From assembly GCA_905178155.1 (NCBI GenBank), contig CAJINV010000002.1:11014634-11078633 (forward strand): a DNA stretch of 64,000 bases. Reading direction: 5' to 3'. Source of the stretch: Amoebophrya sp. A120. Taxonomy: Eukaryota; Sar; Dinophyceae; Syndiniales; Amoebophryaceae. The notes beneath the pieces were generated by a model. It was given only the letters and a program-made list of their open reading frames with translations. It did no database searches and was not told the DNA's origin. The translations under genes were made by a program, and so were the position numbers. Below are positions 9,843 through 21,338 of this stretch, one piece after another (position 1 is the stretch's first letter; every line of letters begins with the position of its first letter).

Positions 9843-11696
9843 CTTCTCTTTGAAGCAATGGGATCAGAAGCAAGAATCAATATGATTCGTTCAACATGAG
9901 CATGATCATGACGTCTGAGAACCACGGGCACCGAAAGATGTTGTATGTTTGACTACCTAGTAGGTGTGAGTGACCGCTTGAGTTGGACGAGAACATGCAA
10001 AAGCTGGCAATGGGCGCACACTTCTAAGATCTATATCATGTGTAGAGTTGTTTCTATATTGATGCGTCTGCTCCTTTTTCTGATAAAGATAAACGTATAT
10101 AAGCATTATGTATCGAAACTAGGAAAATAAATACGAATACCAAGTTATTAACAGTTGGTGCACATGATCATCAAACAAAAACTGCATGATGTACAAATGC
10201 TGCACCTATTTGTATTCTGGTTCTGGTGCTCACCACTAGCAAATAAATTTAGTAATCCCAGTGAATCTCTTGTACATTACGCTTCAAAGTTATTTCGCAG
10301 ATGCACAGCAAACGTCAATACGATATTCAGCAAGTTGTAGACGCGCGTCCGTTTCTATTTTCTAATTTCGCTACCCCATTCGCGGAAATACAAGCGGGAT
10401 GGCGAGAACACTGGCAATGGATCTGCTGCTAGTTCGCATTGCGGAATTGAAAACGGAAAGCTGGCAGGGGTTCCACCATCGGTGCGCCAACTGTGATTGA
10501 GCATTTCGGTAAAGCAAATGTATTTGACCGACATGATATCACAATTCTTGTTCTCGCTCAGTGCAAGAAGAGAAATCTAGAAGCATTTCGATATCTATGA
10601 CACATCAAGGCAGGAACCGCCAGAAAAAAAATACTCAGAAAAGGAGAGTGTTTTTTACATATTTTGTTCACTTCTGCATCTGCAAGTTGTCTTTCAGATT
10701 GATAATTATGACATGCAAGCCCGCTGACGCTTTCTTGTGTCGAACACGAAGAGTCTCTATTAGTCCCTCATTGCCCGCCCTGAACTGTGTCTGTGTCGAA
10801 ACAAAACACAGGCCGCTCGTGTCTCCCGCGGGTCTGAGTCGGTGGTAGTGATGCTGATGTGCCACCACGTTGCAAGAAGCGTCTCTCTCGACTTTAAACT
10901 CGAGGTACGGTATCGGTTTTGTGTATTATATATTTGATATTTTTCACTGTCCTCGTGCAAAGACTGATATGTATCTGTATGATCATAGTGGCAATCACGA
11001 CTGCATTCGGTTCCAAGCGGTCTCAGTCGGAGGCTTAGCAGAAAGATTGATATCGGTTGCAAATAATATTCACGGAGTATTTTATTCGCATCGGTTTCAT
11101 TGCCCAGCAGCAGGGGTTCGAGTTTCCGTGCAGAAACTCAATCGGTCTCTCTCTATGCGCCTTTGCCGTAAAGGTAGAAGATTTGCATTTGTGCCTGTAC
11201 TCCTGGCGAAGGCGAACGAAGCGAGCTAATTACGTTCATCGGTCAAGCTGGTGCCATAGTTGGCCAGCCATGACGAAACTTACACGTAAGCTTTGTAGTT
11301 TCATCGGTGTAGTCGCTATCGCTTTGGCTTTCTGAGTCGTCGTCCTTCTCATCTTGATATTGGTATTGAAACAAAAAGATATTTACTAGCTCTTGCAGTT
11401 TTGGATTGTCAAACTCTCAGGCTCGAACGCTACCAAGAAGAACCCAGTATTGGTGTGAACGTACCCGACTCAATAGTACGTGGGTGATAAAGTATTATCG
11501 AGATTATACAAAATTGTGGAGCTCATCAAGAAAAGGTTCTCTTGTTGCTGTAAGATCTCCAACATCGCTTTAAAGTTTAATTTTATTGTTCCTCTTCACT
11601 TTCTCGCACGTCGCCCTCGCCGAGGACTGCTTTCGCTTCATTTACTCTTGATTCTGCTCTTTTGCTTTCCAAGAATATCCATATCGCTCGCTCACG
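9843..11696. other. Intergenic; left part of a duplicated segment
   Basis: No gene is supported. From about 10341 the sequence matches 18166 onward, starting with the shared word CGTCCGTTTCTATTTT. The match continues, with gaps, to the exostosin start codons at 11697 and 22407. This is the upstream half of a segmental duplication. Confidence 0.7.
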
Positions 11697-14600
11697 ATGT
11701 TGCGCATCAGAATCGCCGCGGTTTTGAACGGCGTTGGGCTTTCGCGCGCGGTCGGGGTGAACTACGGCCACCGCAACCAGCATTTCCTGCAGCAGGAACA
11801 AGGACAAGATCAATTACACTTGCAGCATGAGTTTCTGGCCGATCCTGCTTGTCCCGCCGGGGCGCCGAAAGTGTACGTGTATAATCTTCCGGACAAGGAG
11901 GTGATCATATGAGAGTGCACAACTCGTCTTCCCGCGTTGTTTTCCTTGCGAAAATAAAATGTTTTTTCACTTCCGTATTGATATATACATCCTTCTTAGT
12001 GCTACTTCCGATCATCTCTTGAAGACACAGTCTGCAGGACGGGTTCCTGAAGCTCAAGCAGTGGCTCAGTAGAGGCGCGCGAATTAGTCATGCAGAAAAC
12101 GAGCCACAGGGCTAGGCCTAGGGCTAGGCCAAGCCCGATGGCTCTGTAGGTGCACCAGCTGTGGTGGATCATGCCCTTCCAATGAGGGGGTTGTCGTTGT
12201 GCACTCTCATAGCCACCCAATCGGCGTGCCGAGATCGTTTGGCGGGAAGATGCGTACTGCGAAAGAGCCCACCCGTCTGGCTCGGCCGAGGAACGCGATT
12301 GCGTCTTTGGTCCGGAGTTCTCGGTTGCTATCGAGGGGCAGCCAACGAACGTGACGCTTCGCACCACTGTACCGAAGTGAACAGTGTTTCTAACCCAGGA
12401 AACAAAGCGAGCGAAGCTGTACGACGGATCTGTGGTTACCGCCATAGGGACGGAGGCACAAAGTGTGTTGAGTTTAGAATCTGTCTTTACAAGTTGGGAT
12501 GGTAAGTTACATGCTGGCACTCGTGATGCAAATCCTGCACGATTCGCATTTGGATTGACATGTCGCCGTCTTTGGAAAGAGAGTGCGGCTTCTGGTATGT
12601 CTTTCACGATAGAATTTTAGTTTGCCCAAACCGTTCCGAGATGATGCGCCAATGCATTCGATCTCAATAAAAGGCGGATTTATAAAGAAGACTACAGGTA
12701 GTTGGCTTTGAAGAGGTGTCAAAGGTCACAGGACGAGATAGCTGTAGCTGTATCTGATCCTGTCGTGTCATCTTGGTGTCGGCCGGGGGCTGCTGCGTTG
12801 CGGGGACCCTCTCTGCCCGTGAAGGTTCAATTGCGCAGAGGCCTTCCAAGCAAGCCATACAATCAATGTCAGCGACAGCTTTGCTCTCGCAAGAACTCCG
12901 GGTTACTAGAAGCCAGATTTATTCAGAATTTTATCCCTGACGGTGCCCAGGTGGCTCCAGATTTTTGCTCTGACAGTTTTACACTGTATACGGTAAGGAA
13001 TCGCTTATCTTCGGTGCCCCGGCCTGTCAGGGCAAAAATTTTGGAAAAATCTGCCGACCACCGCCGCAAAAATTTTGGAAAAATCCGGCTTGGCGGGCCT
13101 GCCCGGCTTCCGGGGGTAAGGCCGGGGGGGCCGCCGGGGGTCGGTTTGGGGGAGGGCGGGGCCCCGGGCCGGTAGCCTCCGGTCGGTGCGCCATGTGATG
13201 CCGCTGTTTCCTGCGGGCCAGGGCAAAGGCGCCCCGGGGTCGGCGAATGCCGGCCGCCCGCAAGTTTCCTGCGCTGGGGCCCGCGCGACAAAGCTGGCCG
13301 CCGAAGGCGGTGGCGGAAAGCTTGGTGGCCTGGTGTGCGGAACAGCGGCGGGGCCGCTCCACAGATTTCCCGAAAGGCGCGCCATTGGCGCTGTGTGCCG
13401 CCTGCTGCTTTCCTTGGAAAGCACAGCCGCCAGTGGCCACTGCGGTTCAGCGGCGCAGCACTTTCGCTGTGGGCAGGGCCGCAGGGCCTCTTTGGTTGTT
13501 GCCTTCGGCCGCGCCCTGCCCCCCCTCCGCGTGTCGAATGTTAGAGCTGGCGAGGCGCGCGGGCGATTGGCCCGGCCCTGGCGGGAGGGATTCGGCTTGG
13601 GTGGCTGCGCCGGGCGAGACCGCCCTGCTGGGGAGAGCGACCGCCCTTCGCCTCGGCGTGCGGCCCAGCCCTGCCCTCTTTCGGATGTGGCAAAAATACA
13701 CGGGCCCCCGGGCAGGAAACGTTTTGCCGGTGGGGCTACGGCCTCCCGTTTAGGCGGGGGGAGGTTCGGGGCTTTGCCATGCCCAATATCGGGGCTCGCG
13801 CTGGGGGCGCAAGAGAGTGTGGCTCCTCGGATGCCTACACTCAGCATGTGGCGCCCCGCTTGGGCGCCCCCTGGCGTCGCCAAAAAATTTTTTTTTTCTA
13901 GAAAAATAGCGCAAAACCAGAGTCCACATATCCATCGGGTCCGATCACTTCAACAATCAATGTCAGGGACAGCTTTGCTCTCGCAAGAACTCCGGGTTAC
14001 TAGAAGCGTGTTGCAGTTTGATTTTCACCACAGCGCGCTCGTGTTGGCTTCATTGAGGTAGGGCAGTCTGGCGCCTGGTAGGGTGTGTGGGTCTGTGGCG
14101 CCGCCAAGCCTCCCAGTGAGTCTGCGCTCATTGGTGTGCAAGCTTCTGCCACGATGTTTCCTCGTTTCTTGACACACCAAAAAAATTGGGCTTGCAGCAC
14201 CTGCCGGAAGCGTCTCAGCTCATGGCTGGGACTGTTTCTTCCAGAAGATGCGCAATTGTTGTGCCGCACACACCTTCACTCTACGAGGACGGGCCACAAT
14301 CCCATAGCGATTTGTTGTTTTTCCCGTGTTTGGTTGATTCGGGATTGAAAGCTGCCGGCCTCTGTTGATTCGCGTTTGAAATTGCCTCGACTTCTGTGAT
14401 TCACGTTTGAAATTGGTCCAAATGCCTTGATTCGCCACCATTCCAGTACTCTGGTTCCCCGGATCTTCGCTTCTATTGTTTCTTCTCCTTGTTGAAGTCA
14501 TGCGGGGGGGCCACTAGAAAAGGCCTTTGCTTGCCGGAGATCCCGCCGGAGTTCAGACTTTGGCGGCGCTATGGTGTGCGGTGCTTTTTTGGGGTGAGGT

Positions 14601-17226
14601 GGCAATTGACTCGGTAGCAGGCTTCCCACGTCCTAGGGATTAGCCATTGGAAGTTACAGAGGGCCCACTCCATGGACCAGAGACAGATCCTCGCCCGAGT
14701 GTGGACTGACAGGCGCACTTTTTTGGTAGCATGCAATGTGAAGCACCTCCCCACCCCTTTGAATCACCTCCCCACGCATTACCCCCCCACCCGGATCACC
14801 TACCCACCTCCCCTGCGTCACCTTGTGACGCGGCCGCATCACCGCCGTAACAAACGGCCGGAGGTGATGCAACAACAGAGCCTGCGGCGGCCTTGGTTGT
14901 TGGTTGTTAGTTTAGCCTATAGGATTCAGGGTTGGTTCGGGGTTTTTTTAGGGTCGTCGAGGCCAGCCGGCGCGATGCCGCCGGCGCGCCGGTATGGCCT
15001 CGGCGGTTCTTTCTTCGTGTTGTTCCCCCCGTGGCCCGCCTTTGCCCCTCATCCTTTGGGCCTCAGCTTCTTCCTGGTAGGTCCTTATCCGGTGCGCGAG
15101 TTGCAGCGCGCAGCAGGTTGCGGACTTATATATTGCCACGCACGTTGTGGCAGATATCTGGCCGCATGGCCGGGAGTAGATGGCGCAGCAGCAAGGCTGC
15201 AGTCCTCCGGGGGTCGTCGCGTTCTGGTCGGCACTCATCAAGAGCTTCGCCGACCACGAATCGAGGAGAACGACGTGGGGAAGTGCAACGCAGTGGGGAG
15301 GTGCTGGAAGACGGGGATGTGGGGAGGGTGGAAAATACCTCTCCACCACTGGGGAGGCACCTCCCCACACGCGGGGAGGTACCTCCCCAGGGTGGGGAGG
15401 TAGGGAGGTGGGGAAGTTGATCCGTGGGCAGGTGATTCACACCATAGCCCACTTTTTTTCTTCGAGGGCCGAGTCGCTGTAGGTGGTAAGCTCTTGAAAA
15501 ACGCATCAGGTGTGTGCTATTTGAACATGCCGCAGAAGGTTGGCGCAATTTCAAAACGCCGGCTTCGACTTTTTTTCGCATTGAAACGCCATGAGATTTG
15601 GTCAGTAGGCCGAAAGCCCAACATTTTCAAATTGGGTTGAAATTCGTTGAAACCGCCATGAGATCTGGTTTGGTTTGGAGTTAACAGCTTTGCTCTCGCA
15701 AGAACTCCGGGTTACTAGAAGCACTTTGCATTTTGATACACTGACCAGTTTCGAAACGGCCGCATCTTCCAGTCCCGCCTGACGCGCACGGCTTGCCGGG
15801 TGACCGATGCTACACTCGTATCACAGAAAAAAGCTAGTATGGCACCAGCAGAGTTTTTGCGGAGAAAAAAGATGCAAGAGTGACAAACCACTAGCACACA
15901 AGTTAGTATTCGAAGTAGCATTGTCCACGACCACGCCAGCACATGACACCAGGAACAAGCTTCATTTTTTGTGTCGCAAATGCTAACTTGCTCTTGCTAC
16001 TACTAGCTCGTTTCTGTGTGATAACTCGCCGATGTGTTTTTCGTGCCTATTTGGCGTGAGAACCGCCAACCGGACCCGGCCCAGTGCCCGACGGCCGACG
16101 AAGTTTTGGCTGCTCTTCCCCACTTGTCGGACGCCACGGCGAGCAAGCACTTTCTGATGTCTCCGCGTGTTGGGGGATTGTACGACGACGTCTGCGATTT
16201 TTGGAACAGCAAAAAGCCGCTGATCAAGAAAATCCGGAAGATGGCCCTGGAAGCCGTCTCGTGCGGCAAGGAGGACCGGCCGGAGCGTGATATTCCGTAT
16301 CCGACCCTGGGCGCCGGTTTGAGCGGTCCGCAAGTCGATCAACTGTTCGCCACCGTCGATGCGACGCAGGAAGCCGGCCGCACGGTTCTGGTTATGGGCG
16401 CGTTGGGAAAACGGGTTGGCATTGCCTCTGCGAGCGTCCGCGACCGCTGGAACGGACAGTGCGTATCCCCCGCAAAGGTAATATTTATCGTTTGCGCATG
16501 AAAATTAAATTCAACGTACTTCTTGGACCTTATGTATGCGCAGCGGTATTCGTTGTATAACCCTGGAGCTGCAGCTTCGTTCCAGTTGTGCAGCTGAAGT
16601 TCATACATGCAGACTTAGACATCACATGGAACAGGACAGGGCTGGGACGTGGTGAAAGAAAGGTGATCTGGTGACATCAAATTTGATGTATGTAGCTGTT
16701 CAAGTGGTGCAAATGTGACGCGCGATACCAGAAAAATATTATCCTTTGCACTGGATAGCGCGGCGACAGCGATGATTGCGTTTTGGTGGACCCCACGGTG
16801 AAAGGCATGCTCCCTGGGTTGGTCCAAGTCATGATGCGTTCCACGTTTTGCTTGCAGCCGGAGGGAGACACTCCGTCTCGCAAGGGGTTGCTGGACAGCT
16901 TGGCGCTGGGATGCATTCCGGTACTGTCGTCCGCGAAGCAGCAGGTGCTGTGGCGGTGGCATCTGGGAGACTGGGAAGATTTTTCTGTTCTGGCGCCAAA
17001 GTCTACCACGGGGAACGCTTCGTCCGCCTCTTGCTGCGGCGGCGGTGAGGGAGGGGATGAAAACTACAGCGTGGTCGACTTCCTGCGAGGGATCGACGCG
17101 ACCACGATCGCCAACCTGCAGGCCGGCGGCCGGATCGCGCGGTCGAAAATCATCTCGCACTGGACCGACACCGATTTGAACGACGCAATTACGGTCACGC
17201 TGCAAGCCATAAAGGATGGCAAATGA
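11697..17226 (+). CDS. Exostosin-like glycosyltransferase (GT47), copy A, five exons
   Basis: Join 11697-11900, 12213-12368, 15743-15817, 16028-16462, 16759-17226 gives 445 aa. The family match is direct. KVYVYNLP is the exostosin entry motif, followed by a Tyr/Asp-Gln segment (TTDQFRNGRIFQSRLTR), then ATLADVFFVPIW (the usual AD-FFVP core) and RDIPYP. The C-terminal block STFCLQPEGDTPSRKG...GCIPVL is the typical nucleotide-sugar binding end. Such enzymes transfer sugars in the secretory pathway. No clear N-terminal membrane anchor is visible from this start, so a missing upstream signal is possible. Every junction is supported by the paralogue in copy B. Introns 2 and 3 lack AG ends. Intron 2 is swollen to 3.4 kb by insertions. 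The acceptor sugar cannot be deduced. Confidence 0.85.
11901..12212 (+). mobile_element. Intron 1 of exostosin copy A, inverted-repeat ends
   Basis: A GT-AG intron in phase 0 starts GTGATCATATGAGAGTGCAC and ends GTGCACTCTCATAG, so ATATGAGAGTGCAC is mirrored at the 3' end. The paralogous intron at 22629-22936 has the same ends and related interior, so the insertion predates the gene duplication. Confidence 0.75.
12860..14007. repeat. 1.04 kb GC-rich insert bounded by a 54 bp direct repeat
   Basis: Copies of a 54 bp sequence at 12860-12913 and 13954-14007 differ at one position. Both run from CAATCAATGTCAG to GGTTACTAGAAGC. The 1,040 bp between them is very GC-rich, with a GGAAAAATC-containing repeat near 13030-13090 and GGGGCGCC-like words, and encodes nothing recognisable. 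Long open frames on both strands there are a by-product of high GC. The paralogous intron contains this target sequence once (23287-23318) and no insert. Confidence 0.75.
13954..15722. repeat. Second insert (1.68 kb) between target copies 2 and 3
   Basis: The target sequence occurs a third time at 15684-15722 (39 bp of it, ACAGCTTTGCTCTCGCAAGA onward). The 1,676 bp from 14008 to 15683 carries TGATTCGCGTTTGAAATT-like triplicate words at 14330-14430, many CACCTCCCCAC words at 14741-14822 and their reverse complements at 15290-15440, and GCCATGAGAT repeats near 15590-15665. No gene is visible. Confidence 0.7.
14741..15440. repeat. CACCTCCCC / GGGGAGGTG inverted clusters
   Basis: The plus strand has a run of CACCTCCCCAC-type words at 14741-14822. 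The complementary GGGGAGGTG words dominate 15290-15440, where they also form tight palindromes such as GGGGAGGCACCTCCCC and GGGGAGGTACCTCCCC. The two clusters could pair across about 470 bp. Confidence 0.7.
15818..16027 (+). mobile_element. Intron 3 of exostosin copy A, non-AG 3' end
   Basis: It begins GTATCACAGAA and ends TTCTGTGTGATAACTC. The ends mirror each other (GTATCAC against GTTATCAC reversed). Removing it restores ACACTC|GCCGATGTG, that is ATLADVFFVP, the most conserved motif of the family, so the junction is well constrained. A CTC/TC repeat flanks the site. No AG precedes the required exon start. Copy B (23414-23611) is the same. Confidence 0.8.
16463..16758 (+). mobile_element. 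Intron 4 of exostosin copy A, TIR with GT-AG ends
   Basis: It starts GTATCCCCCGCAAAGGTAAT and ends ATTATCCTTTGCACTGGATAG. The 3' end is the mirror of the 5' end (TATCC..GCAAAGG.TAAT). Removing it joins DRWNGQC to RGDSDDCVLVDPT in phase 0. Copy B (24071-24330) has equivalent ends, with GGATAG|CGC. Confidence 0.8.
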
Positions 17227-18165
17227 GCAAGCTGCTCACTATGAGACCTCTCCGCCGACGGCTTATTTCAGCCGCGCGTTCTTAGTATATGGATATGATG
17301 TGGGATATCCTATGTTTTTTTTATTAATTTTTGTCCGGCAGATGATGCTGTGGAGGAGAAAAATAAAACAGTGCTGCCAGATCTGATGTCTTCCTTTTGT
17401 TTTGCAGTCGAATCATGTTCTTTTGTTTTGTCGCTTTGATAGCTATTACAGTACCGAAGAAGCTTGCGCCATATTTATTGTTTTTATCTTTCCTCCTCGA
17501 AGCAGTAATACATAGTATGTATATGATGAACCTAATTTAATATCGTCATCGTGATTCTTCGATTTCTTTACACGATGAAGAAAATGAGTGGAGGTGACTC
17601 AGGTCCCTCCAGGTCCTGCGTTTTCTTCAATTTTCCATCAAGCTTTCTGTTGCTCTTATGCCTTTCGCGTTCATGCGGCAAGACGTAAATCTAAATGCAT
17701 GTTGACGTGAACAAGGCAGATTCATCGAACAATGCGAAGTTATTTTGTCATTTTTGTCGCACGACCACGAGCTGCAGCATGGCATGTAAATCATGATCAT
17801 GCCCTCGTGGTTAGGTTTTCCCATTCTTACCTAATAATGGTTCGTGATGGTAAAGCCAACATTTTCAACTTTAGTGACCGCCTATGCTTACACGGCTATC
17901 CAAAGATACACCCTGCCGCCTCCCTCAGTCAAATGAAATCCATGCGCCGTCACATAGTACCTGACGAGGTAGAAGAAGCGCTCGGGTGGATGCATCAGGA
18001 GCATGAGCTACCAAGATTTTATCACTTTTGTTTACGACCACAAAAGCATTCGGTAATTCTTCCCGGATCTACGAATTTGCCATTGCCTTTACATTCTGCC
18101 AGATCCAGCTGGTAAACATGTCAGGGCGCCAACGCTAATAAGAAGAACTTCTTCTCACTCAAGAA
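17227..18165. other. Intergenic between the duplicated segments
   Basis: AT-rich sequence with no convincing gene apart from the weak candidate at 17837. No repeats stand out. Confidence 0.5.
17837..18115 (+). CDS. Possible small protein, 92 aa, weak
   Basis: An ATG-initiated frame (MVRDGKANIFNFSDRLCLHG...) has balanced composition and an acidic helical stretch (VPDEVEEALGWMHQEHELP) unlike random sequence. I recognise no domain, no counterpart follows copy B, and no splice signals support it. It may be an exon fragment or chance. Confidence 0.25.
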   Translation: MVRDGKANIFNFSDRLCLHGYPKIHPAASLSQMKSMRRHIVPDEVEEALGWMHQEHELPRFYHFCLRPQKHSVILPGSTNLPLPLHSARSSW

Positions 18166-19706
18166 GACGAGCGTCCGTTTCTATTTTTGCTGCGCCGTTT
18201 GTATAATCATACACAAGCGGCATGGCCATCCCCATCGCCATGGCGAGGGGAGCGCTGGCAATAGAAGTGGATCTTCTGCTAGCTCGTGGGGCAAATTTTG
18301 AAACGAAAAGCCCGAAGTGGATCCACAGTCGGCGCGTCGACTGTGAAAGATAAAGATTGAGCATTTCTGATGTAAGCAAAAGTACCTGAAAAGAACCACG
18401 TTGACATGGCGGTCAGGATGAGAAATTCACAGAGCATAGGTCGTCTCGATCGTAGAACACCTCAAGGCAAGGAAGGGCAAAAAAAATTCTTTCTCTCCGG
18501 CAAAGGAGGGTGAAAGTGTTCAGATTTTATATCTTTCTCACTGCAATTTTGCTTGCAGATACTTACTACATTTTCACATGCACGTGCAATCTCGCTTCCT
18601 TGTATAGAAGTCGAACACGACGAACACGAACAGTTTGCGTGAGTACTACGTTGCCGCACTGTCTCGAAAGAATACACGGGCCGCTCAGGTCTTCCGCCAG
18701 TCTGAGTCGGTGGCGATGATGGGTACCCCGTCGCGAAAGACGCCAGAAACTAAACTCCCTGTCCCTTTCAACTTCAAATTCGAGTATCGGTTTTGCGTAA
18801 TTCCATATTGTTCGTGCAAAGGTCGGTATGTTAGTAGTAACAATTAACATTTTATCCAAAATGATAAATTGCCAATCGCCGCTGCACTGGGTTCGAAACG
18901 CCTTTAATTGGTGGAGGCTCAGCAGATGCAGAAAGACCGCGATCTTCGGTTGCAAATATTCACCAAGCATTTTTGCATCGGTTTCATCTTGTTGTTGTGT
19001 GGGAGCACATTTCGGCAAGGCCCCCACGTCGGATTTGTGCTCTGGCCGGCGACAGGTCTGAAGACCTCGCGCAAAATCATCCGACGTCGGGGAGATAAAG
19101 AAGTGCGCCCCTAGGATTTTCGCCGCGTCGAGACCTGGGATCATAGTTCTGCAAAGCCCCCGCCTAAGATGATGCTGTGCGGGTTTTTCTGTGTTTCAAG
19201 GTCAGAGCACAAACTCGGATAGCACTCTCGTGCCCTGGCCTGCAGAAGTGTGCTCCTAAGATTTCTTGATATCGAACTCAAATCCGAGAATTCCTCAGAT
19301 GCAAGCTCACATCCGAGAACTCCTCACATGTGAGCGCACATCCAAGAGTTAGAAGGTCAGAAGAACTGCGCAGCATAATCTTACGCGACAGGCTTACAGC
19401 AGTGCGCTCTTTGGATTTGTGTGTTGCGCCTCCAATTGCCTCACTTGGAGTCGCGGTTCAAACTTTCACACGCAGAGCGCGGCGATTCGCAAGTTTAGCC
19501 GAACCGGCGTAGCGATTTTGTTTCTGGTTTTCTGACATTGTGTGCCCATCACAGGACTCCTGTGATAAGTAGGCACGCAACACTTTGGGGGGGGCCAGAA
19601 ATAAAGCTGCCGTGCCACTTTGGCTGTACTTGCGAACTTTGTTGCCTTGCGCGTGACAGTTCGATCCGCGTGTCCAAGCGAGGTGTATGTAGACGCAACA
19701 CGCAAA

Positions 19707-19817
19707 CCCTGGGAGCGAATTTCTGTGAGTCACCTGAATAAAATTGGCGCTCAGAGCGGTTTTGCTGGCCAGGGCACAAATCTTACGCAGGCAGCCTACA
19801 GAAATTAGGTCTCAGGA
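19707..19817. repeat. Foldback unit 1
   Basis: About 110 bp. The left arm starts CCCTGGGAGCGAATTTCTGT, and the right arm ends CTACAGAAATTAGGTCTCAGGA. The arms are imperfect reverse complements. The inner part carries the CACCTG / CTTACGCAGG pair typical of the family. Confidence 0.65.
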
Positions 19818-19971
19818 CCCCACATCCGAGAACTTCTCGGATGGGGCTTCACATCCGAGGAGTTCCCGGACGTAGACTCACATCTAAGAACTCCTCGTGT
19901 GTCAGCTCACATTCGAGAACTTCTCGGATGTGCGCTGCCACCCCAGGAGGTAGTATTTGATGTGGCGAAAA

Positions 19972-20093
19972 TCCTTGGGAACAAATTGCTGCAAGTCACC
20001 TGCGTAAGATTTGTGGTCCGATCGGCAATACCTATTGGAGCACAAAACCTACGCAGGTGAGTTACAGATATTAGCTCTCAGGATTTCCGCCGC
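19972..20093. repeat. Foldback unit 2
   Basis: The arms are TCCTTGGGAACAAATTGCTG... and the mirrored ...GAGTTACAGATATTAGCTCT. The inner arms are ACCTGCGTAAGATTTGTGG and CACAAAACCTACGCAGGT. Confidence 0.7.
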
Positions 20094-20120
20094 ATCACGA
20101 AATTCTTGACGCAGCGAAGA

Positions 20121-20230
20121 TCCTGGAAATAATTTCTGAAAGCTACCTGCGTAAGATTTGTCTTCTCACTGGTAATACCGATCTGGGCACAAATCTCATG
20201 CAGGTGACTTACAGAAATTAGTTCCCAGGA
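20121..20230. repeat. Foldback unit 3
   Basis: Same family: TCCTGGAAATAATTTCTG at the left and CAGAAATTAGTTCCCAGGA at the right. The inner arms are ACCTGCGTAAGATTTGT and ACAAATCTCATGCAGGT. About 110 bp in total. Confidence 0.75.
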
Positions 20231-20439
20231 TTTGCGTGCTGCGTCTCCAATCGCCTCACTTGCACACGAGGATCATCAGTGTGTCCAAGTGTGGCGACTG
20301 GAGACGCAACACGCAAATCCCAGGAGTGCATTTCTTTGAGGCACGAACGCTGAAGCTGTAGGCGCGCGAGTTCTGATGTGCTCTTACGGAAGAAAGCTCG
20401 CGCAGCAGCTTTTTCCTCCTGGCCTTCTACAAGTGTGCT

Positions 20440-20910
20440 CCTGAACACATGTACAGAGCGATCTGCTTTTTCTTCTAGGGAGAAGACGCAGCTTCTGCTA
20501 GAAGCTGCGTTTTCTAGAAGAAAAAAAGTCTGCGTCTTCTACAGGAAGACCAGTCTTCTAGAAGAAGACAAAACTTCGCGCCTTCTTCTAGAAAAAGACG
20601 CAGCTTCTTCTAGAACAAGAAGCTGCGTTTTCTTCTAGGAACTCAGTTTCTAGAAGAAAACTTCCGGAAAAAGTGTTCGGAAAGGGGGTTTGCAAAGGGG
20701 TCTTCAAAGGGGTCGCGCAAAGTGCCTTAATCACGAGCTATAAAAGGGTCAGCGAAAGGGGTCAGCGAAAGGGTCTCTGGAGAGGGGTTTCCGCGAGACC
20801 TTTTCAAAAAGAAGTCAAGAAGACTTCTTTTAGAGTCTAAAAGAAATCCAACGGATTTCTTTTAGACTCTCAAAGGATTTCTTCTAGAGACTCTCAAAGG
20901 ATTTCTTCTT
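20440..20910. repeat. TTCTAGAA-rich palindromic block
   Basis: CTTCTAGAAG and AGCTTCTGCTAGAAGCTGCG palindromes recur about every 20-40 bp from 20475 to 20660. AAAGGGGTC repeats follow at 20670-20790, and AGTCTAAAAGAAATCC / GGATTTCTTTTAGACT inverted pairs at 20820-20910. A related piece lies at 21260-21345. This is simple-sequence-like structure, not coding. Confidence 0.7.
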
Positions 20911-21338
20911 CTTCTATTGCACGCCCGGACGGATCAGAGCACAAGGCTTACTAGCGCTTTTTGAATGTAGATTTTACCTTACCTTCCTCTTGCTTGCCTT
21001 TTGTTTTCCCCGGGCCCTACTGGCACCAAGCAGTATTTTTTGGGATTGGGGCGCGACACCTTTCGGTGTTGTATTATCCTTTTCGGGTTGGGTATGTTCA
21101 CATAGAATTTTTAGGTTCAGAACATGCGTTTTGCGCGCTTTCTCTGATCAGGCCGTCCTACGCCCCACCGCCACATCTTCTTCCCTACGATTCTACGTCC
21201 TGTTTCCGCCCCTGTCCGACACCAGCGTCGATAGGGTTTTGAGGGTCTTAGGGTTTAGGATATTTGATTTTAGACTCTCAAAGGATTTCTTCTAGAGTCT
21301 CAAGGTGCCTCAGAGGCGCCTTGAGATTCTAGAAGAAA

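Larger units (their letters stand above)
12369..15742 (+). other. Intron 2 of exostosin copy A, expanded to 3.4 kb
   Basis: It begins GTACCGAAGTG and ends GATACACT just before GACCAGTTT. The copy B counterpart (23090-23338) is only 249 bp, begins GTATCAACCTGAAAAGTG and ends CACTTTTTATTTTGATACACT, showing the inverted ends more clearly. A direct repeat ACT flanks it, and there is no AG at the junction that keeps the frame. The extra length of copy A is two repeat-rich inserts separated by copies of a local sequence (see the direct-repeat entries). Confidence 0.75.
10341..17230 (+). repeat. Segmental duplication, copy A
   Basis: This segment and 18166-24775 are homologous along their length, including upstream DNA, all five exons and all four introns of the exostosin-like gene. 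Homology is interrupted in copy A by two inserts in intron 2 (12914-13953 and 14008-15683) and in copy B by one upstream insert (19000-21763). The exons are far more similar than the intergenic parts, which points to an old duplication under selection. Confidence 0.8.

Noticed and set aside
13005-13883. Minus-strand open frame of 292 codons in exostosin A intron 2
   Set aside because: It lies in a GC-rich insert where all frames are long. No domain and low-complexity Pro/Arg/Ala composition.
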